Notes: generated by a model not told the origin, from the sequence alone. A DNA stretch of 64,000 nucleotides from Lysobacterales bacterium (GCA_020442635.1 JAGRJR010000005.1:1-64000), one strand, 5' to 3'; positions 10,046-19,627 are shown, counted from the stretch's first letter. Made by a program: numbers and translations.

Positions 10046-12115
10046 TTATACTTTGCGTTGAATCATCAAGGCCGAGATCATCATCATTAAGCCAATCAAC
10101 AGGTTCCAGCGCCAGCCCAATGAGCCCTGCGGGTAAGCGACTTGTTGTGCCGCTCTAGCCGCCGCCATTCGGCTGGCATCCGGATTTCTGTCCACTGCCA
10201 CCATGGCAGTGAACTCAGTGATCAGATGGTGTTTTAGCGCCAAATCAATGATCTCTTGTTTAAGCACGTCATAGTTACCACCCAACATCAAGTCATCAGT
10301 CATTTCCTCAACCTTGTTTCTGGCCCACAAGCGGGCAATACCGGTGGTTTCACCATCAGATTTGAGGGTTATTTGTTCTGACCAGGTTTTGTCATTATTC
10401 ATACCGCTGATTACAAAAGATGGCGCACCTGTTACTTTATTGACTGGCACTTTGCTGGTTATGACTAAAGGTTGATCCATGTATAAATCAGGAATCACGC
10501 TAGGGCTTTGTTCAACCCCCGAGGTGTTCCAGCTTACACCCAAATCGGTCAAGGCAGGCTTGGCTAACTGTGCAAAAAGATGACTCATCGACTCATTCAC
10601 ATGATCTAAACTAGCAATGTGCGTATAAGTGCCCTTACCAAACATCGCAGCTTTACTCATGAAATAGTTGTTGGGAGCAGGACCAATGGCAATGGTGAAC
10701 AAACGGGCATCACCAATGTCCTGGGCAATTTGATCAAACAACATCGCTTCATTACCCACTGAACCATCGGTCATAAAAATGATTTGATTCAGATAACCTG
10801 CTTTGATGTTTTCACGTTGCATAGCAATTTGTAAAGCGGGCGCCATATTGGTACCACCATCTGAACTGAAGCCATCAACGAAATCCAAAGCCAAACTGAT
10901 GTTGTCTGGCGTGGCTTTTCTGGAAGCTGGGAACAACACTTTCGCAGTTGAGTCAAAATCAATTACGTTAAAAAAACTGCTGGCATCAAGCTCACTCAAG
11001 GCAAACAACAAAGCATCCTTAGACTGGTTAAGTGCCTGTCCATGCATGGAGCCTGAGGTATCCATGATAAAGGTCATATTTCTTGGCTTGCTTGATTTTT
11101 CAGTGACTTCTGGCGGCATCACCATCAACATTGAATATTCAAAGCCATCCTGGATTTCTGAGAAATAAGCAGCTTTGGGAGTGCCCTCCAATCGTGGATA
11201 CCAACGCAACACAAAATCGTTTTGATCATAAAGTTGAGTGTCTGACAGTTTAACTTTATGGACATCAAAATCTTGGGCAATATTTATATTGTGATGCAGT
11301 GAACGTATTTCATCCAACTCAAATCCTGCATCAAGTTTCACATTAATCACTCGTTGGCCAAAATCAGTGATGTTACTATCGACAGGCAATTGTGGATCGG
11401 TGTTCGGTGGAATATAACGTGGCTTTATGGCCATTGGTAAACGCAGCTCATAATAACTCTGGTTATATTCCAGGCTCATTTGATAGGTGATTTCTACACT
11501 GATGGCTTCCAATGGTGCAATATTAGCAATATCAGAGGTAAAAATATTGGGACGGTATTGCTTCACCATGGTGGCTGTCAAACCCTCAGCTTTGGCCTGC
11601 TCATAAATATATTCTGCTTGCTTTTTTTCATGAATCTCGCCCTCAATCACCCGCTCACCCACGGTCATCTTCAACTGATAAACCGCTGATTTGTCAGCCA
11701 TTGGAAAGGCATAAACTCCTTCTGTAACCCAATCATTTTGTGCATTGAAAAAAGTTTGTTTCAATTTTATGGTTGCCAACAAACCAAAAACATCGACTTC
11801 GTATTCAGTGTTGGCTAAATACAGGCTATGATATTCGCCGGTGTTTTTATTGAATCGCATCATCATGCCACTTGATATGTCATCAAAATCAATGGCCGTA
11901 TCTAAACCTTTCGCTTTTACGTTGATTTGATACAAGGTGGTATAGAACAACACCAGTGAAAAAATCACCACATCCTTCCAATTTAATCCGAGTTTCTTGT
12001 AATTGCGGTTTTTTTCTGAATGGTTTTCTTTGTTTTTCTTACCCGACTGTTGTGCCAGTTGTTCCAATTCCCAGCGAATGGATTTTCTTTTAGTGCTCTT
12101 CATGCCTGTCCTCAA
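10046..12115 (-). CDS. VIT/VWA-domain sortase target protein
   Basis: This 689-residue protein has a long basic cytoplasmic tail, a signal anchor (about residues 48-64), a VIT domain (about 90-235) and a von Willebrand A domain (from about 345). The MIDAS motif is intact (Asp352-x-Ser354-x-Ser356 in FIMDTSGSMHG). The C-terminus ends with a hydrophobic segment and RKV, as expected for a sortase substrate. The architecture and the adjacent class GN sortase match the family known as marine proteobacterial sortase target protein. The residues before the hydrophobic segment read AYPQGSLGW, so a canonical LPxTG-like box is not present. It is probably a metal-dependent adhesion or assembly protein facing the periplasm or cell surface. 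Confidence 0.9.
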   Translation of the reverse strand: MRTGMKSTKRKSIRWELEQLAQQSGKKNKENHSEKNRNYKKLGLNWKDVVIFSLVLFYTTLYQINVKAKGLDTAIDFDDISSGMMMRFNKNTGEYHSLYLANTEYEVDVFGLLATIKLKQTFFNAQNDWVTEGVYAFPMADKSAVYQLKMTVGERVIEGEIHEKKQAEYIYEQAKAEGLTATMVKQYRPNIFTSDIANIAPLEAISVEITYQMSLEYNQSYYELRLPMAIKPRYIPPNTDPQLPVDSNITDFGQRVINVKLDAGFELDEIRSLHHNINIAQDFDVHKVKLSDTQLYDQNDFVLRWYPRLEGTPKAAYFSEIQDGFEYSMLMVMPPEVTEKSSKPRNMTFIMDTSGSMHGQALNQSKDALLFALSELDASSFFNVIDFDSTAKVLFPASRKATPDNISLALDFVDGFSSDGGTNMAPALQIAMQRENIKAGYLNQIIFMTDGSVGNEAMLFDQIAQDIGDARLFTIAIGPAPNNYFMSKAAMFGKGTYTHIASLDHVNESMSHLFAQLAKPALTDLGVSWNTSGVEQSPSVIPDLYMDQPLVITSKVPVNKVTGAPSFVISGMNNDKTWSEQITLKSDGETTGIARLWARNKVEEMTDDLMLGGNYDVLKQEIIDLALKHHLITEFTAMVAVDRNPDASRMAAARAAQQVAYPQGSLGWRWNLLIGLMMMISALMIQRKV

Positions 12116-12298
12116 GTAGTTAAATTTATATTGAGGTTTATTTAATCAGGCATTTATGAAGTATTAAGGTGGATAAAATGATTTGTTGTGCACAATTGTG
12201 GCAAATTTATGGCGGCCATCAATATTTCAGAGAACTCCTTTTCATTTTTGTGTGGTTATTGCTCTTAAACTCAGATAAGAGCATCCATTGACAACCCA

Positions 12299-12333
12299 GA
12301 GAAAGCACATATCTATACCTTATGTGCTTTCTC
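12299..12333. terminator. Perfect 13-bp hairpin downstream of the serine hydrolase gene
   Basis: Arms 12299-12311 (GAGAAAGCACATA) and 12321-12333 pair perfectly around a 9-base loop, 20 bases beyond the stop codon at 12353. There is no long T-run on either side, so it may act as an mRNA 3'-end stabiliser or a weak terminator for the minus-strand S41 peptidase/serine hydrolase unit. Confidence 0.55.
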
Positions 12334-12352
12334 AAATTTGGAAATAACAAAC

Positions 12353-13786
12353 TTACCTTATCTTTTCTAAAACATCCTTGGCACTCTGTAACTTGGGATC
12401 CATCTTCAGTGCTTTTTCATAGTATTTCAGTGCTTTTTTCTTGTTGCCATTTTTCAAATAAGCTTCACCTAAACTGTCCCAAACATTGGCATCCTCAGCA
12501 CCGAATAATTCGGTGTTCAAGCGAAAGACTTCAATTGCTTTTTCTGTTTGGTTTTCCCACAAGAAGCCATATCCAACTTGGTTTAAAATTAATGCTTTGG
12601 GATCTGTTGGGTGAAAATTGACAGTCAGACTTTCAAAATGATCCCGTATGTAATCAATACCTTTTTCTGTATAAGCCAGGTAAATATTTTCAATCGCAGG
12701 AAGTGATGGTTGCTCAGGTTCTTTATTTCTGATGATGTTTAGAATGCCCAGACCTAATTGTTCGGCCACTGGCTCATTCATATTTGCCAACACTGTGATG
12801 GTTATTTGATCTCTTAAAATTTCAAAATTAACTGAGTTGGCTCCATTAAAACCACCGGCATGTGGGATGGCTCCACCCGTGTTAAGATGGTCTCTGGTCA
12901 TACGAAAAAATTCATCTTTCATTTTTGTGGTTTCCTTCAAGATTCCGTGTCCATGATGGAATTCCCGATAGAATTTCATCACGTCCAAAGCTGTGGATTG
13001 AAAACCACCGTCTGGATTGGGAACTTCAACAAAACCAGCATTATCACGTAATTCACCTTTCATGTTTTTGAAATATCCTATGGCTCGCTCTGGTACGTTG
13101 TATTTATCTTTCACATACGTTTCAGTAAGACCTAAGGGTTCAACAATACGCTCTTTAACCACTTGGTGATAAGTTTTCTTTGTCGCTTTTTCGATGACAG
13201 CACCTAATAGGATATAGCCTGAGTTGCTGTATTCCATTTGTTCACCCGGTTTAAAGAGTAAAGGGATTTGGCGAATTCTCTGAACCAAAGATTCAATGTC
13301 TTTTTCGCTGACAGGTAACTCAAAAAAACCCTCCGAACTGTAATAATCACCAAATCCAGCTGAGTGATTAAGCAAGTGTTCAATGGTGACACCAGCATAT
13401 TCATTGCTGTCAAACTGCGGTAAAAAATCTCTCAATTTGTCTTCAAGTTTCAGCTTACCTTGCTCAACCAGTTGCAAAATAATGACCTTGGTAAAGGTCT
13501 TATTCATGGAACCTATATCAAACTTGGTATGCAATGTGTTCTTAATATTCCGTTCTCGATCCGCCAATCCAAATGCTTTGTGATAAACAGGCTTACCTTT
13601 TTCTGCAATTAAAACCACTCCCGAAAAAATGTCCAAATCAAGGTAACTTTTTACCAAGTGGTCTACTTTTGATTCGATTGTAGACCATTGTTGAAATTGA
13701 GCGGCTTGCCGGTTTTCTTTTGATTCAGTGATATGAACATTAAACAAGCCGATAAATATCAATAAATAAGTAAAATAAGATTTCAT
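12353..13786 (-). CDS. Exported serine hydrolase (beta-lactamase/PBP-like) with C-terminal TPR
   Basis: The 477-residue product starts with a signal peptide (MKSYFTYLLIFIGLFNVHITES). It carries the class C beta-lactamase/AmpH-type fold. The SxxK nucleophile is Ser93-Lys96 (IGSMNK), the Tyr-Ser-Asn motif is at 186-188 (EYSNSGY), and IPHAGGFNG probably supplies the third motif. The last 80 or so residues form tetratricopeptide repeats (NVWDSLGEAYLKNGN, KALKYYEKALKMDPK). The natural substrate is not predictable; this family includes D-aminopeptidases, esterases and peptidases. The start overlaps the stop of the upstream S41 peptidase gene by four bases (ATGA), implying translational coupling and a shared role. 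Confidence 0.88.
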   Translation of the reverse strand: MKSYFTYLLIFIGLFNVHITESKENRQAAQFQQWSTIESKVDHLVKSYLDLDIFSGVVLIAEKGKPVYHKAFGLADRERNIKNTLHTKFDIGSMNKTFTKVIILQLVEQGKLKLEDKLRDFLPQFDSNEYAGVTIEHLLNHSAGFGDYYSSEGFFELPVSEKDIESLVQRIRQIPLLFKPGEQMEYSNSGYILLGAVIEKATKKTYHQVVKERIVEPLGLTETYVKDKYNVPERAIGYFKNMKGELRDNAGFVEVPNPDGGFQSTALDVMKFYREFHHGHGILKETTKMKDEFFRMTRDHLNTGGAIPHAGGFNGANSVNFEILRDQITITVLANMNEPVAEQLGLGILNIIRNKEPEQPSLPAIENIYLAYTEKGIDYIRDHFESLTVNFHPTDPKALILNQVGYGFLWENQTEKAIEVFRLNTELFGAEDANVWDSLGEAYLKNGNKKKALKYYEKALKMDPKLQSAKDVLEKIR

Positions 13787-15450
13787 TCTTCGTCTCCGAT
13801 TTGCTGTATCAATAATGTTAGGTCTTGAGTAGCGGTTGTAATATCAGGTATTACACCACTTCCTTCCCAATCCTGTTTTGTTAAGACATGCTTCTCATAA
13901 GCGATAGGCACCAGACCTATCAAGCCTTTGATGAGCGGCACATCAATGGATCCGTGAGCGGCTCCAAAAGTTGTTTCACCAATAATGGTTGCTCGTTGAT
14001 GATTTTGTAATAGATAGGCCAGTTGCTCTCCTGCTGAAACGGTATTTCTATCAACAAATACATATACTGGTATGGCCTTTAAGTGCTCAAGACTGTATCG
14101 AGTTTTGACCGTCATAATAGACTCTGTTTGATTCTTTAAAACTCGCTGATAAATCATGGTGTTGGCAGGTAAGAGATAACTGGCCAAGTAGCGATTGAAG
14201 CTGCCTGCACCACCTGTATTATTTCGAAGATCTATAATTAGCCCAAGGTGATTATTGGCTTGCAACATGTGTGAATCAATAACATCTCTGGCCAATTCAA
14301 TCGGCAGCATTTCCTCGATTTTTAAATAGTAAAAATCTTTATCAGGTATTTTTTTTGAGTACATACTCGAAGACAAGCGTTGCTGTTGACTGCTTGTAAT
14401 CACTGTGCCGCTTTCTGAATGGTTATCAGCTAACAGGGTAAAAAGTTCAGGATTGTAGTCAATTCCAAAGTGATAATCGCCAATCAAGGTGATCATTTGC
14501 TCTGTCAAAAACTGAGCTAACATGCTTGAGCTTGTTATTTTGCTGTATTGACCCTCTTCTTGATTTTTTAATAACTCAACCCGAAGTTTTTCAATTGAAG
14601 TCAAAAAAGGACTTTGCTCATCCAAAGCAAGAAGATAACCATCAATGACAGTTCTGATATCTCTATCGGTGAGTTTGTTGTCAGAACTTAAGCCATCAAT
14701 CGCAAATAAATCATGGTTCACATCATTGACCCATTCGATGTCAGTGATTGAATAAACAATTTTTATACCTGTTCTTTGGTCAGTCCATTTTTCAGGAATC
14801 AACACGCCCTGATGTCGAACATAGTTATCAAAAGTTCGTACAACCTCAACCAAACCCAATTGCGGATGAAAAGAATTGAATACCATGCTGTGAATCAAAT
14901 TGGTTTGAGCATTGAGTAAAACAACGATCTTGTGTCCGGTATTGGTTAGCACTGATATTTGGTGAAAACTTTGATCGCCCTGTTGGAAGAAACTGCCAAG
15001 GTGCATTACAAACCCCATTTTCTTAAAATAAAACAGAGGACTTAATTCAGTGGTGTTCAGATTAATCCAGTTGTTCCTGGCCTGATCTGGCATTCGCGTA
15101 ACATTCAACCCGCTTCCCATATCAGTTTCATCAACCACAAAATAAGCGCCCTCATTATTCACTTTCTTGATAATGGGAGGAGATAGATCCATTCCCTGTA
15201 GAACTTTATTTTGTTTAAAGTAATAATATTTGTTTTGCACCTGTACGGCCTCGAAAGGAATGGTTAAAGTAGCAAGTGACAAATTTCCGCGAATACGACT
15301 GGAATTTGAATTTAACAATGCCACTGAACCCAGTGCCTTATAATGCCGAGACAAGACATCATTCAGTGAAGTGCTTGCCTCTTGATCTGAAGCAGCAAAC
15401 GAAAACGCTGAAAAAAATAATAGCAAGCAATAAATAATGACACTTCTCAT
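13783..15450 (-). CDS. Exported S41-family serine peptidase
   Basis: With the start at 15450 the protein has 555 residues and a good signal peptide (MRSVIIYCLLLFFSAFSFAA). The open frame continues upstream to an ATG at 15549, but that would precede the signal with 33 residues. No strong ribosome binding site settles the choice. The C-terminal third carries the S41 core: GLIIDLRNNTGGAG, VYVFVDRNTVSAGEQ (probable nucleophile Ser in TVSAGE), and ATIIGETTFGAAHG. The N-terminal half is poorly conserved and may recognise substrate. It overlaps the serine hydrolase gene by four bases downstream. It is divergent from the LytS-type kinase gene, 203 bases apart. Confidence 0.82.
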   Translation of the reverse strand: MRSVIIYCLLLFFSAFSFAASDQEASTSLNDVLSRHYKALGSVALLNSNSSRIRGNLSLATLTIPFEAVQVQNKYYYFKQNKVLQGMDLSPPIIKKVNNEGAYFVVDETDMGSGLNVTRMPDQARNNWINLNTTELSPLFYFKKMGFVMHLGSFFQQGDQSFHQISVLTNTGHKIVVLLNAQTNLIHSMVFNSFHPQLGLVEVVRTFDNYVRHQGVLIPEKWTDQRTGIKIVYSITDIEWVNDVNHDLFAIDGLSSDNKLTDRDIRTVIDGYLLALDEQSPFLTSIEKLRVELLKNQEEGQYSKITSSSMLAQFLTEQMITLIGDYHFGIDYNPELFTLLADNHSESGTVITSSQQQRLSSSMYSKKIPDKDFYYLKIEEMLPIELARDVIDSHMLQANNHLGLIIDLRNNTGGAGSFNRYLASYLLPANTMIYQRVLKNQTESIMTVKTRYSLEHLKAIPVYVFVDRNTVSAGEQLAYLLQNHQRATIIGETTFGAAHGSIDVPLIKGLIGLVPIAYEKHVLTKQDWEGSGVIPDITTATQDLTLLIQQIGDEE

Positions 15451-15653
15451 ATTTTGGAGACGTTTAATTTGGATTATGATTAATCTTAAAAGCTTCTTTT
15501 CTGTAGCGAGTATTTTGTTTCCAACCGCAGCAAACATGTGATTAAACAAATCATTATTGTGAATAATGTGGTTTCAAGCCAGTTCACAACAAATTCAAGG
15601 GGGTTGATAACAAGACACTTTCTATTCTCATGGGTTGAATTTAAGATTGGCTC

Positions 15654-16679
15654 ATGAAATGGATTGAACACATAGTCAACGTTTTATTTTGGATCATCAC
15701 TGGCTGGTTAATTACCAGCAGCTTTTCCATACGCGGGCAAGAAATTGAAATTCTGAATGACATTGAGATTATTCGCACTATAAGAGATGAACACATTGTC
15801 CATCAACTTCTGGCTTGTATTGTGATTTCAGTCATGCTGTTTTATGCCAATTTTTACAACATCATTCAATTAAAGGCAGATCAGCCGAAAGCAAAAAAAA
15901 TCATCATTGCCATTTCAATCTTTCTTACCGCACTTGCTGTCTATTGGGTGATTGAACATCATTTTTTTAATGCCTTGTTACTGCCCAAGCAAATCACCTT
16001 GGGTGTGATGTTTTTTTATTTCACTGTTTCCTTGTCCTATGGATTGTTAAAACTATGGATTTTCTCGCAACAACGAGAACAAAACCTGATATTGGCAAAA
16101 AACCAAGCAGAATTGAACTTGCTTAGAAATCAACTACAACCACACTTTTTATTCAATGCTTTGAATAACTTGTTATCATTGGTTAATCAGGAAAAGTCAC
16201 CCCTGCTAAGTGCATCCTTTGAGCATTTATCACTGTTATTAAGGTATGTGATTGAAGAAAACAAATCCCAATTAGTGCCCCTAACAAAAGAAATTGAGTT
16301 CGTAAAAAACTACTGTCAATTACAACAGTTGCGTTTCGAAGATGATGAGGTCAATTTAAAACTAACCGTACATGGTGACCCAACAGATAAGTTCATTGAA
16401 CCAGGATTGTTTATCCCTTTCGTGGAAAACGCTTTCAAATATGGTGCGGAACCCGAATCTCAAACAACTATTAAAATCACTTTCAACTTGGAAAAAACCA
16501 AAGAAATTTCATTCACCATTTGTAACCATGTGATTGACACATTAAAAAAAAACCAAGGAACGGGAACAGGTATTTCTACCACCAGAAAGCGGTTGGAATT
16601 GGTATACCCCAAAAAGCACACTTTATTAATTGAAGACTCTGATATCTTCAGGGTGGATTTGAAGGTTACAATCCAATGA
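15654..16679 (+). CDS. LytS/YehU-type sensor histidine kinase
   Basis: The 341-residue protein has four predicted membrane segments in its first 135 residues and no large periplasmic sensor. The cytoplasmic His_kinase domain typical of the LytS family follows. The phospho-acceptor is His164 in QLQPHFLFNALNNLL. The ATP-binding part includes LFIPFVENAFKYG (N box) and NQGTGTGIS (G box). It overlaps the response regulator gene by four bases (ATGA) and surely signals to it. The stimulus is unknown; this class often senses membrane state, small metabolites or peptides. Confidence 0.92.
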   Translation: MKWIEHIVNVLFWIITGWLITSSFSIRGQEIEILNDIEIIRTIRDEHIVHQLLACIVISVMLFYANFYNIIQLKADQPKAKKIIIAISIFLTALAVYWVIEHHFFNALLLPKQITLGVMFFYFTVSLSYGLLKLWIFSQQREQNLILAKNQAELNLLRNQLQPHFLFNALNNLLSLVNQEKSPLLSASFEHLSLLLRYVIEENKSQLVPLTKEIEFVKNYCQLQQLRFEDDEVNLKLTVHGDPTDKFIEPGLFIPFVENAFKYGAEPESQTTIKITFNLEKTKEISFTICNHVIDTLKKNQGTGTGISTTRKRLELVYPKKHTLLIEDSDIFRVDLKVTIQ

Positions 16680-17356
16680 AAGTTATTATTGTCGATGATG
16701 AGCCAAAAGCCATCGCTTTACTTAAAAAATACCTGGAACACTTCAATGATTTTAATGCGGTTGCCACCTTTAGAAATGGTTTGAAGGCTTTTGAATATTT
16801 GAATGAACATCATGTGGATTTAATCTTCCTCGATATCAACATGCCACATATTGATGGTTTATCCCTGGCTAAATTGATTGATAATCAAACAAATGTCATA
16901 TTTACTACTGCCTATTCTGAATTTGCTGTTGAAAGTTATGAAGTAAAGGCAACAGATTATCTTCTAAAACCAATCAGTTTAGAGCGCTTCACAAGATCGA
17001 TCAGCAAATTCATTGAACAAAAAAATAAACCATTGCAGAAGAGCAATGACATCGTATTGATTAAAAGTGGTGCCACCACCCACAGAATAAATGTCAATGA
17101 CATTCACTTTATCAAAAAAGAGGGCAATTATTCACTCTACCACCTGAAAGATAAAACAATTATGGCAAGGGAGTCGGTTGCAGAAACATTGGCTAAACTC
17201 CCAGATAAATTCATTCAGATTCACCGATCCTATCTGGTCAATCTAGATAAAGTTACCTGCTTTGAGAATGATATGTTGACTGTTTTGAACGAAGAAATAA
17301 CCATAGGAGATACCTTTAAAAAACAAACCATTAACCTACTATTGAATCTTCAATAG
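16676..17356 (+). CDS. LytTR-type response regulator
   Basis: The 226-residue cytoplasmic regulator has a receiver domain (acidic pair in IIVDDEP, phospho-acceptor Asp53 in FLDINMPHIDG, Thr in FTTAYS, Lys in LLKPIS). A LytTR DNA-binding domain follows (about residues 125-226, with FIKKEGNYSLYH and QIHRSYLVNL). LytTR proteins usually bind direct repeats upstream of a small number of targets. Coupled by a four-base overlap to the upstream kinase. Candidate targets are the flanking S41 peptidase/serine hydrolase genes or the exported protein gene downstream, but I see no clear direct-repeat operator. Confidence 0.93.
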   Translation: MKVIIVDDEPKAIALLKKYLEHFNDFNAVATFRNGLKAFEYLNEHHVDLIFLDINMPHIDGLSLAKLIDNQTNVIFTTAYSEFAVESYEVKATDYLLKPISLERFTRSISKFIEQKNKPLQKSNDIVLIKSGATTHRINVNDIHFIKKEGNYSLYHLKDKTIMARESVAETLAKLPDKFIQIHRSYLVNLDKVTCFENDMLTVLNEEITIGDTFKKQTINLLLNLQ

Positions 17357-17392
17357 CTTATTACATTATTGCAACTACAAAAATAAAGGAAA

Positions 17393-17414
17393 CAGGGGCT
17401 CAGAATTGCCCCTG
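17393..17414. terminator. Hairpin between convergent genes
   Basis: CAGGGGC (17393-17399) pairs with GCCCCTG (17408-17414) around an 8-base loop, between the convergent ends of the response regulator gene (17356) and the exported protein gene (17443). On the minus strand it is followed by TTTCCTTTATTTTTG, on the plus strand by AAATCTTGG. It probably serves mainly the minus-strand gene. Confidence 0.55.
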
Positions 17415-17442
17415 AAATCTTGGACTATCAGATTTTAAATTG

Positions 17443-18729
17443 TTAAAACACCGGACAACTTGGCGGTGGAGGGTCACCTTCAAAACCATTGGCAAAGATT
17501 GGATCAATTATTGGTTCAAAACCATCATAGAAAATCAAATCACTACCTAACAGACTACTGATACTCGGAGGTGTACCGAAAGGCAAACTACTGCCATCTC
17601 CAAATGGAAATGGATCAATGTTATCGACCAAGGTAGTTATCACACCAGTATTAACATCTATCCAACGTCCTGTATTTTCATTGGCAAATACTGCAACCAG
17701 TTTATTCTGTTGGCTGAACATCAAGCTGGTCAGAACACCCGTATTGTTCCCGGCATCTGCATACTCTGTACAAGTGGCTTGCATGGTACCTGCATTCACT
17801 TCAATTAAGACATCACGGTCATCATAAGACATGGAATCCAATGCATAGTAATTGCCATTTAACGGACTAACGGCAAAATCATGGATGCCATAGTCAAGTA
17901 CCGAAGTACTGGCCAAACAGGCTTGTACAGCGGCTTGTTCATCACCGTTTGCCAAGTAATCGCCCACCACACATTGAGAAAATGTGTTAGTCCGAACAGC
18001 GAATTGGTTCATCACTGCAGCACAAGTGGCATCAGTACTGGTATCTGCTTCCAACCAGGCGGTCAAAATATTACCGCCATTGGCTGCCGTTAATGCTGCA
18101 CTGCTGACCTGACCAATCATGATTTTAGGTGCTTTGTACAATACTTCCGCCGTTCCTGCCATCACATTAGCACTGGACTCATAATTGGTTTTATAGCCCA
18201 GCACAAACATACTACCTGTAGCATTAAAAGAAGAAGCTGAGTGCACAATTGGAATAACCTGCTCTTCACCTGGCGGTAAAACCGCATCTTCTGTTGGTGG
18301 TTGTATGGCGCCAATTCTTTGGTAACCGCCATCATTACCTATACGATAAACATCGACAGCATCAGCCTTCATCATATCACCTGGCTGACCGGGTGATGGA
18401 AATGGAAAAACATCGAATTGAATATGTGCTCCAATACCCATGGCATCAGTTGGCATCAAGCCATATAAAAACTGATCACTTGGATTAAGTCCCAAACCAT
18501 TAATTGGGTTTGTCAGCAAACCACAGCCATTTAAAACACTGATTTGTTGCTGATCTGACATATTGGTACATTGTGAATACAATGCGTTGGTTCCCATCAC
18601 ATCGTTGCTGATGGTAAATGCTTTGTTATTGTAATCACTAAAAATGGTCGTTGCATCTGGCGTACACAATTGAGCTGTGGCCGAAGTACCTACAACAAGG
18701 CCCAATCCTATTTTGAAAATGTTTTTCAT
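17443..18729 (-). CDS. Exported protein of unknown function with two DGFE-type motifs at the C-terminus
   Basis: I choose the ATG at 18729. It has a CGGGGA ribosome binding site and a signal peptide (MKNIFKIGLGLVVGTSATAQ). The open frame extends 55 codons further upstream without signal character. The 428-residue mature protein is rich in Ala, Asn and Asp, with few strong motifs (ALDSMSYDDRDVLIEVN, NENTGRWIDVNTG). These suggest a beta-propeller-like or DUF4394-like repeat structure, which is inference. The end carries two copies of the tail motif, DLIFYDGFE and DPIFANGFE, followed by a Pro-rich GDPPPPSCPVF. No enzymatic function can be assigned. Confidence 0.7.
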   Translation of the reverse strand: MKNIFKIGLGLVVGTSATAQLCTPDATTIFSDYNNKAFTISNDVMGTNALYSQCTNMSDQQQISVLNGCGLLTNPINGLGLNPSDQFLYGLMPTDAMGIGAHIQFDVFPFPSPGQPGDMMKADAVDVYRIGNDGGYQRIGAIQPPTEDAVLPPGEEQVIPIVHSASSFNATGSMFVLGYKTNYESSANVMAGTAEVLYKAPKIMIGQVSSAALTAANGGNILTAWLEADTSTDATCAAVMNQFAVRTNTFSQCVVGDYLANGDEQAAVQACLASTSVLDYGIHDFAVSPLNGNYYALDSMSYDDRDVLIEVNAGTMQATCTEYADAGNNTGVLTSLMFSQQNKLVAVFANENTGRWIDVNTGVITTLVDNIDPFPFGDGSSLPFGTPPSISSLLGSDLIFYDGFEPIIDPIFANGFEGDPPPPSCPVF

Positions 18730-19049
18730 AAATCCCCGAGCTATATCACACCAAGTATTTTTAACATTGATGATATGACCTGTCAATGATTTCAAATTCA
18801 CTTGAAAAAAAACATCCTTTTCCTGTCTAGAGAGGTAGTCAAAACGCTTTTCATTTCGAATAATTGACAAACTTTTGTACAGATATTTTGTCATAAGTAT
18901 CTTTTACTGATGCTTTAGGGTGTAACACAGGTTTTCTTTATTTCAATTTTCATGTTACAAATTGTGAATTAACGTTTTTGAAATTGACCAAAACCTTATT
19001 CATTGTTATGCTAATTACCATATTAAAAATTTAATGAGGAGTAAACACT
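18730..19049. other. Divergent intergenic region with the lysM promoter
   Basis: The first 165 bases remain open in the frame of the minus-strand exported protein but look non-coding. The remainder holds the lysM promoter (18984-19012), listed separately, and its ribosome binding site. No other gene or repeat is seen. Confidence 0.6.
18984..19012 (+). promoter_or_regulatory. Sigma-70-type promoter of lysM
   Basis: TTGACC (18984-18989) and TATGCT (19007-19012) are separated by exactly 17 bases, 37 bases before the lysM start codon. A GAGGAG ribosome binding site follows. The match to the housekeeping consensus is good (5/6 and 4/6). Confidence 0.7.
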
Positions 19050-19559
19050 ATGGGATTTTTTGATTTTTTAGCTGATGCAGGTTCAAGAGTATTTGGTAAG
19101 GATGATCCAGAACCAGAAGTAACGTTGCCAATCATCAAACACATTGAAAACAGTGGTGTTGATGTAACCAACTTGAAAACTAATTTCACGGCTGGTGTGG
19201 TAACTTTATCTGGTTATGTACCCAATCAGGAACAAAAAGAAAAAGCCGTTTTAACAGCAGGCAACATAGCTGGCGTTTCCAGGGTTCAAGATAATTTGAT
19301 TTTAGGTACACCACCTGCTGATGTGATTGAAGCTGAAAAAGCAGAAGCAGAAGCCGCTGCTGCAGAAGAAGGTAAGGCCGGAGAAGATGCCTGGGAATCC
19401 AGAACTTATACCGTTAAATCGGGTGACACTTTAGGTAAAATTGCCAAAGAATTTTACGGCAATGCCATGCAATACCCGAAAATCTTTGAAGCCAACAAGC
19501 CCATGCTTAAAGATCCGGATAAGATTTACCCGGGCCAGGTATTAAGAATTCCTGAGTAA
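19050..19559 (+). CDS. lysM: BON-LysM protein (LysM/Kbp/YgaU family)
   Basis: The 169-residue protein has a BON domain (about residues 25-85, TLSGYVPNQEQKEKAV, GVSRVQDNLIL), an Ala/Glu-rich linker and one LysM domain (about 115-168, YTVKSGDTLGKIAKEFYG, PGQVLRIPE). This is the architecture of E. coli YgaU/Kbp, a potassium-binding protein induced by osmotic stress, and of related LysM proteins. No signal peptide is visible, which agrees with a cytoplasmic location as for Kbp. The gene is monocistronic, with its own promoter and a strong terminator. The K+ link is family knowledge, not visible here. Confidence 0.9.
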   Translation: MGFFDFLADAGSRVFGKDDPEPEVTLPIIKHIENSGVDVTNLKTNFTAGVVTLSGYVPNQEQKEKAVLTAGNIAGVSRVQDNLILGTPPADVIEAEKAEAEAAAAEEGKAGEDAWESRTYTVKSGDTLGKIAKEFYGNAMQYPKIFEANKPMLKDPDKIYPGQVLRIPE

Positions 19560-19586
19560 AATCATTACCTCAAATTAAGGGTGTGA

Positions 19587-19627
19587 ATAGCCGTTTGGTT
19601 TATGCTGAATCAAACGGCTATTTTTTT
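19587..19627 (+). terminator. Rho-independent terminator of lysM
   Basis: An 11-bp perfect stem (ATAGCCGTTTG at 19587-19597, CAAACGGCTAT at 19611-19621) is followed by seven Ts (19621-19627). The right arm contains the stop codon of the convergent tcdA gene (19618-19620), so the two transcription units end on top of each other. Confidence 0.9.

Noticed and set aside
12759-12765. TGTTCGG heptamer on the plus strand
   Set aside because: It lies inside the serine hydrolase coding sequence, with no gene start downstream on that strand, so it is taken as chance.
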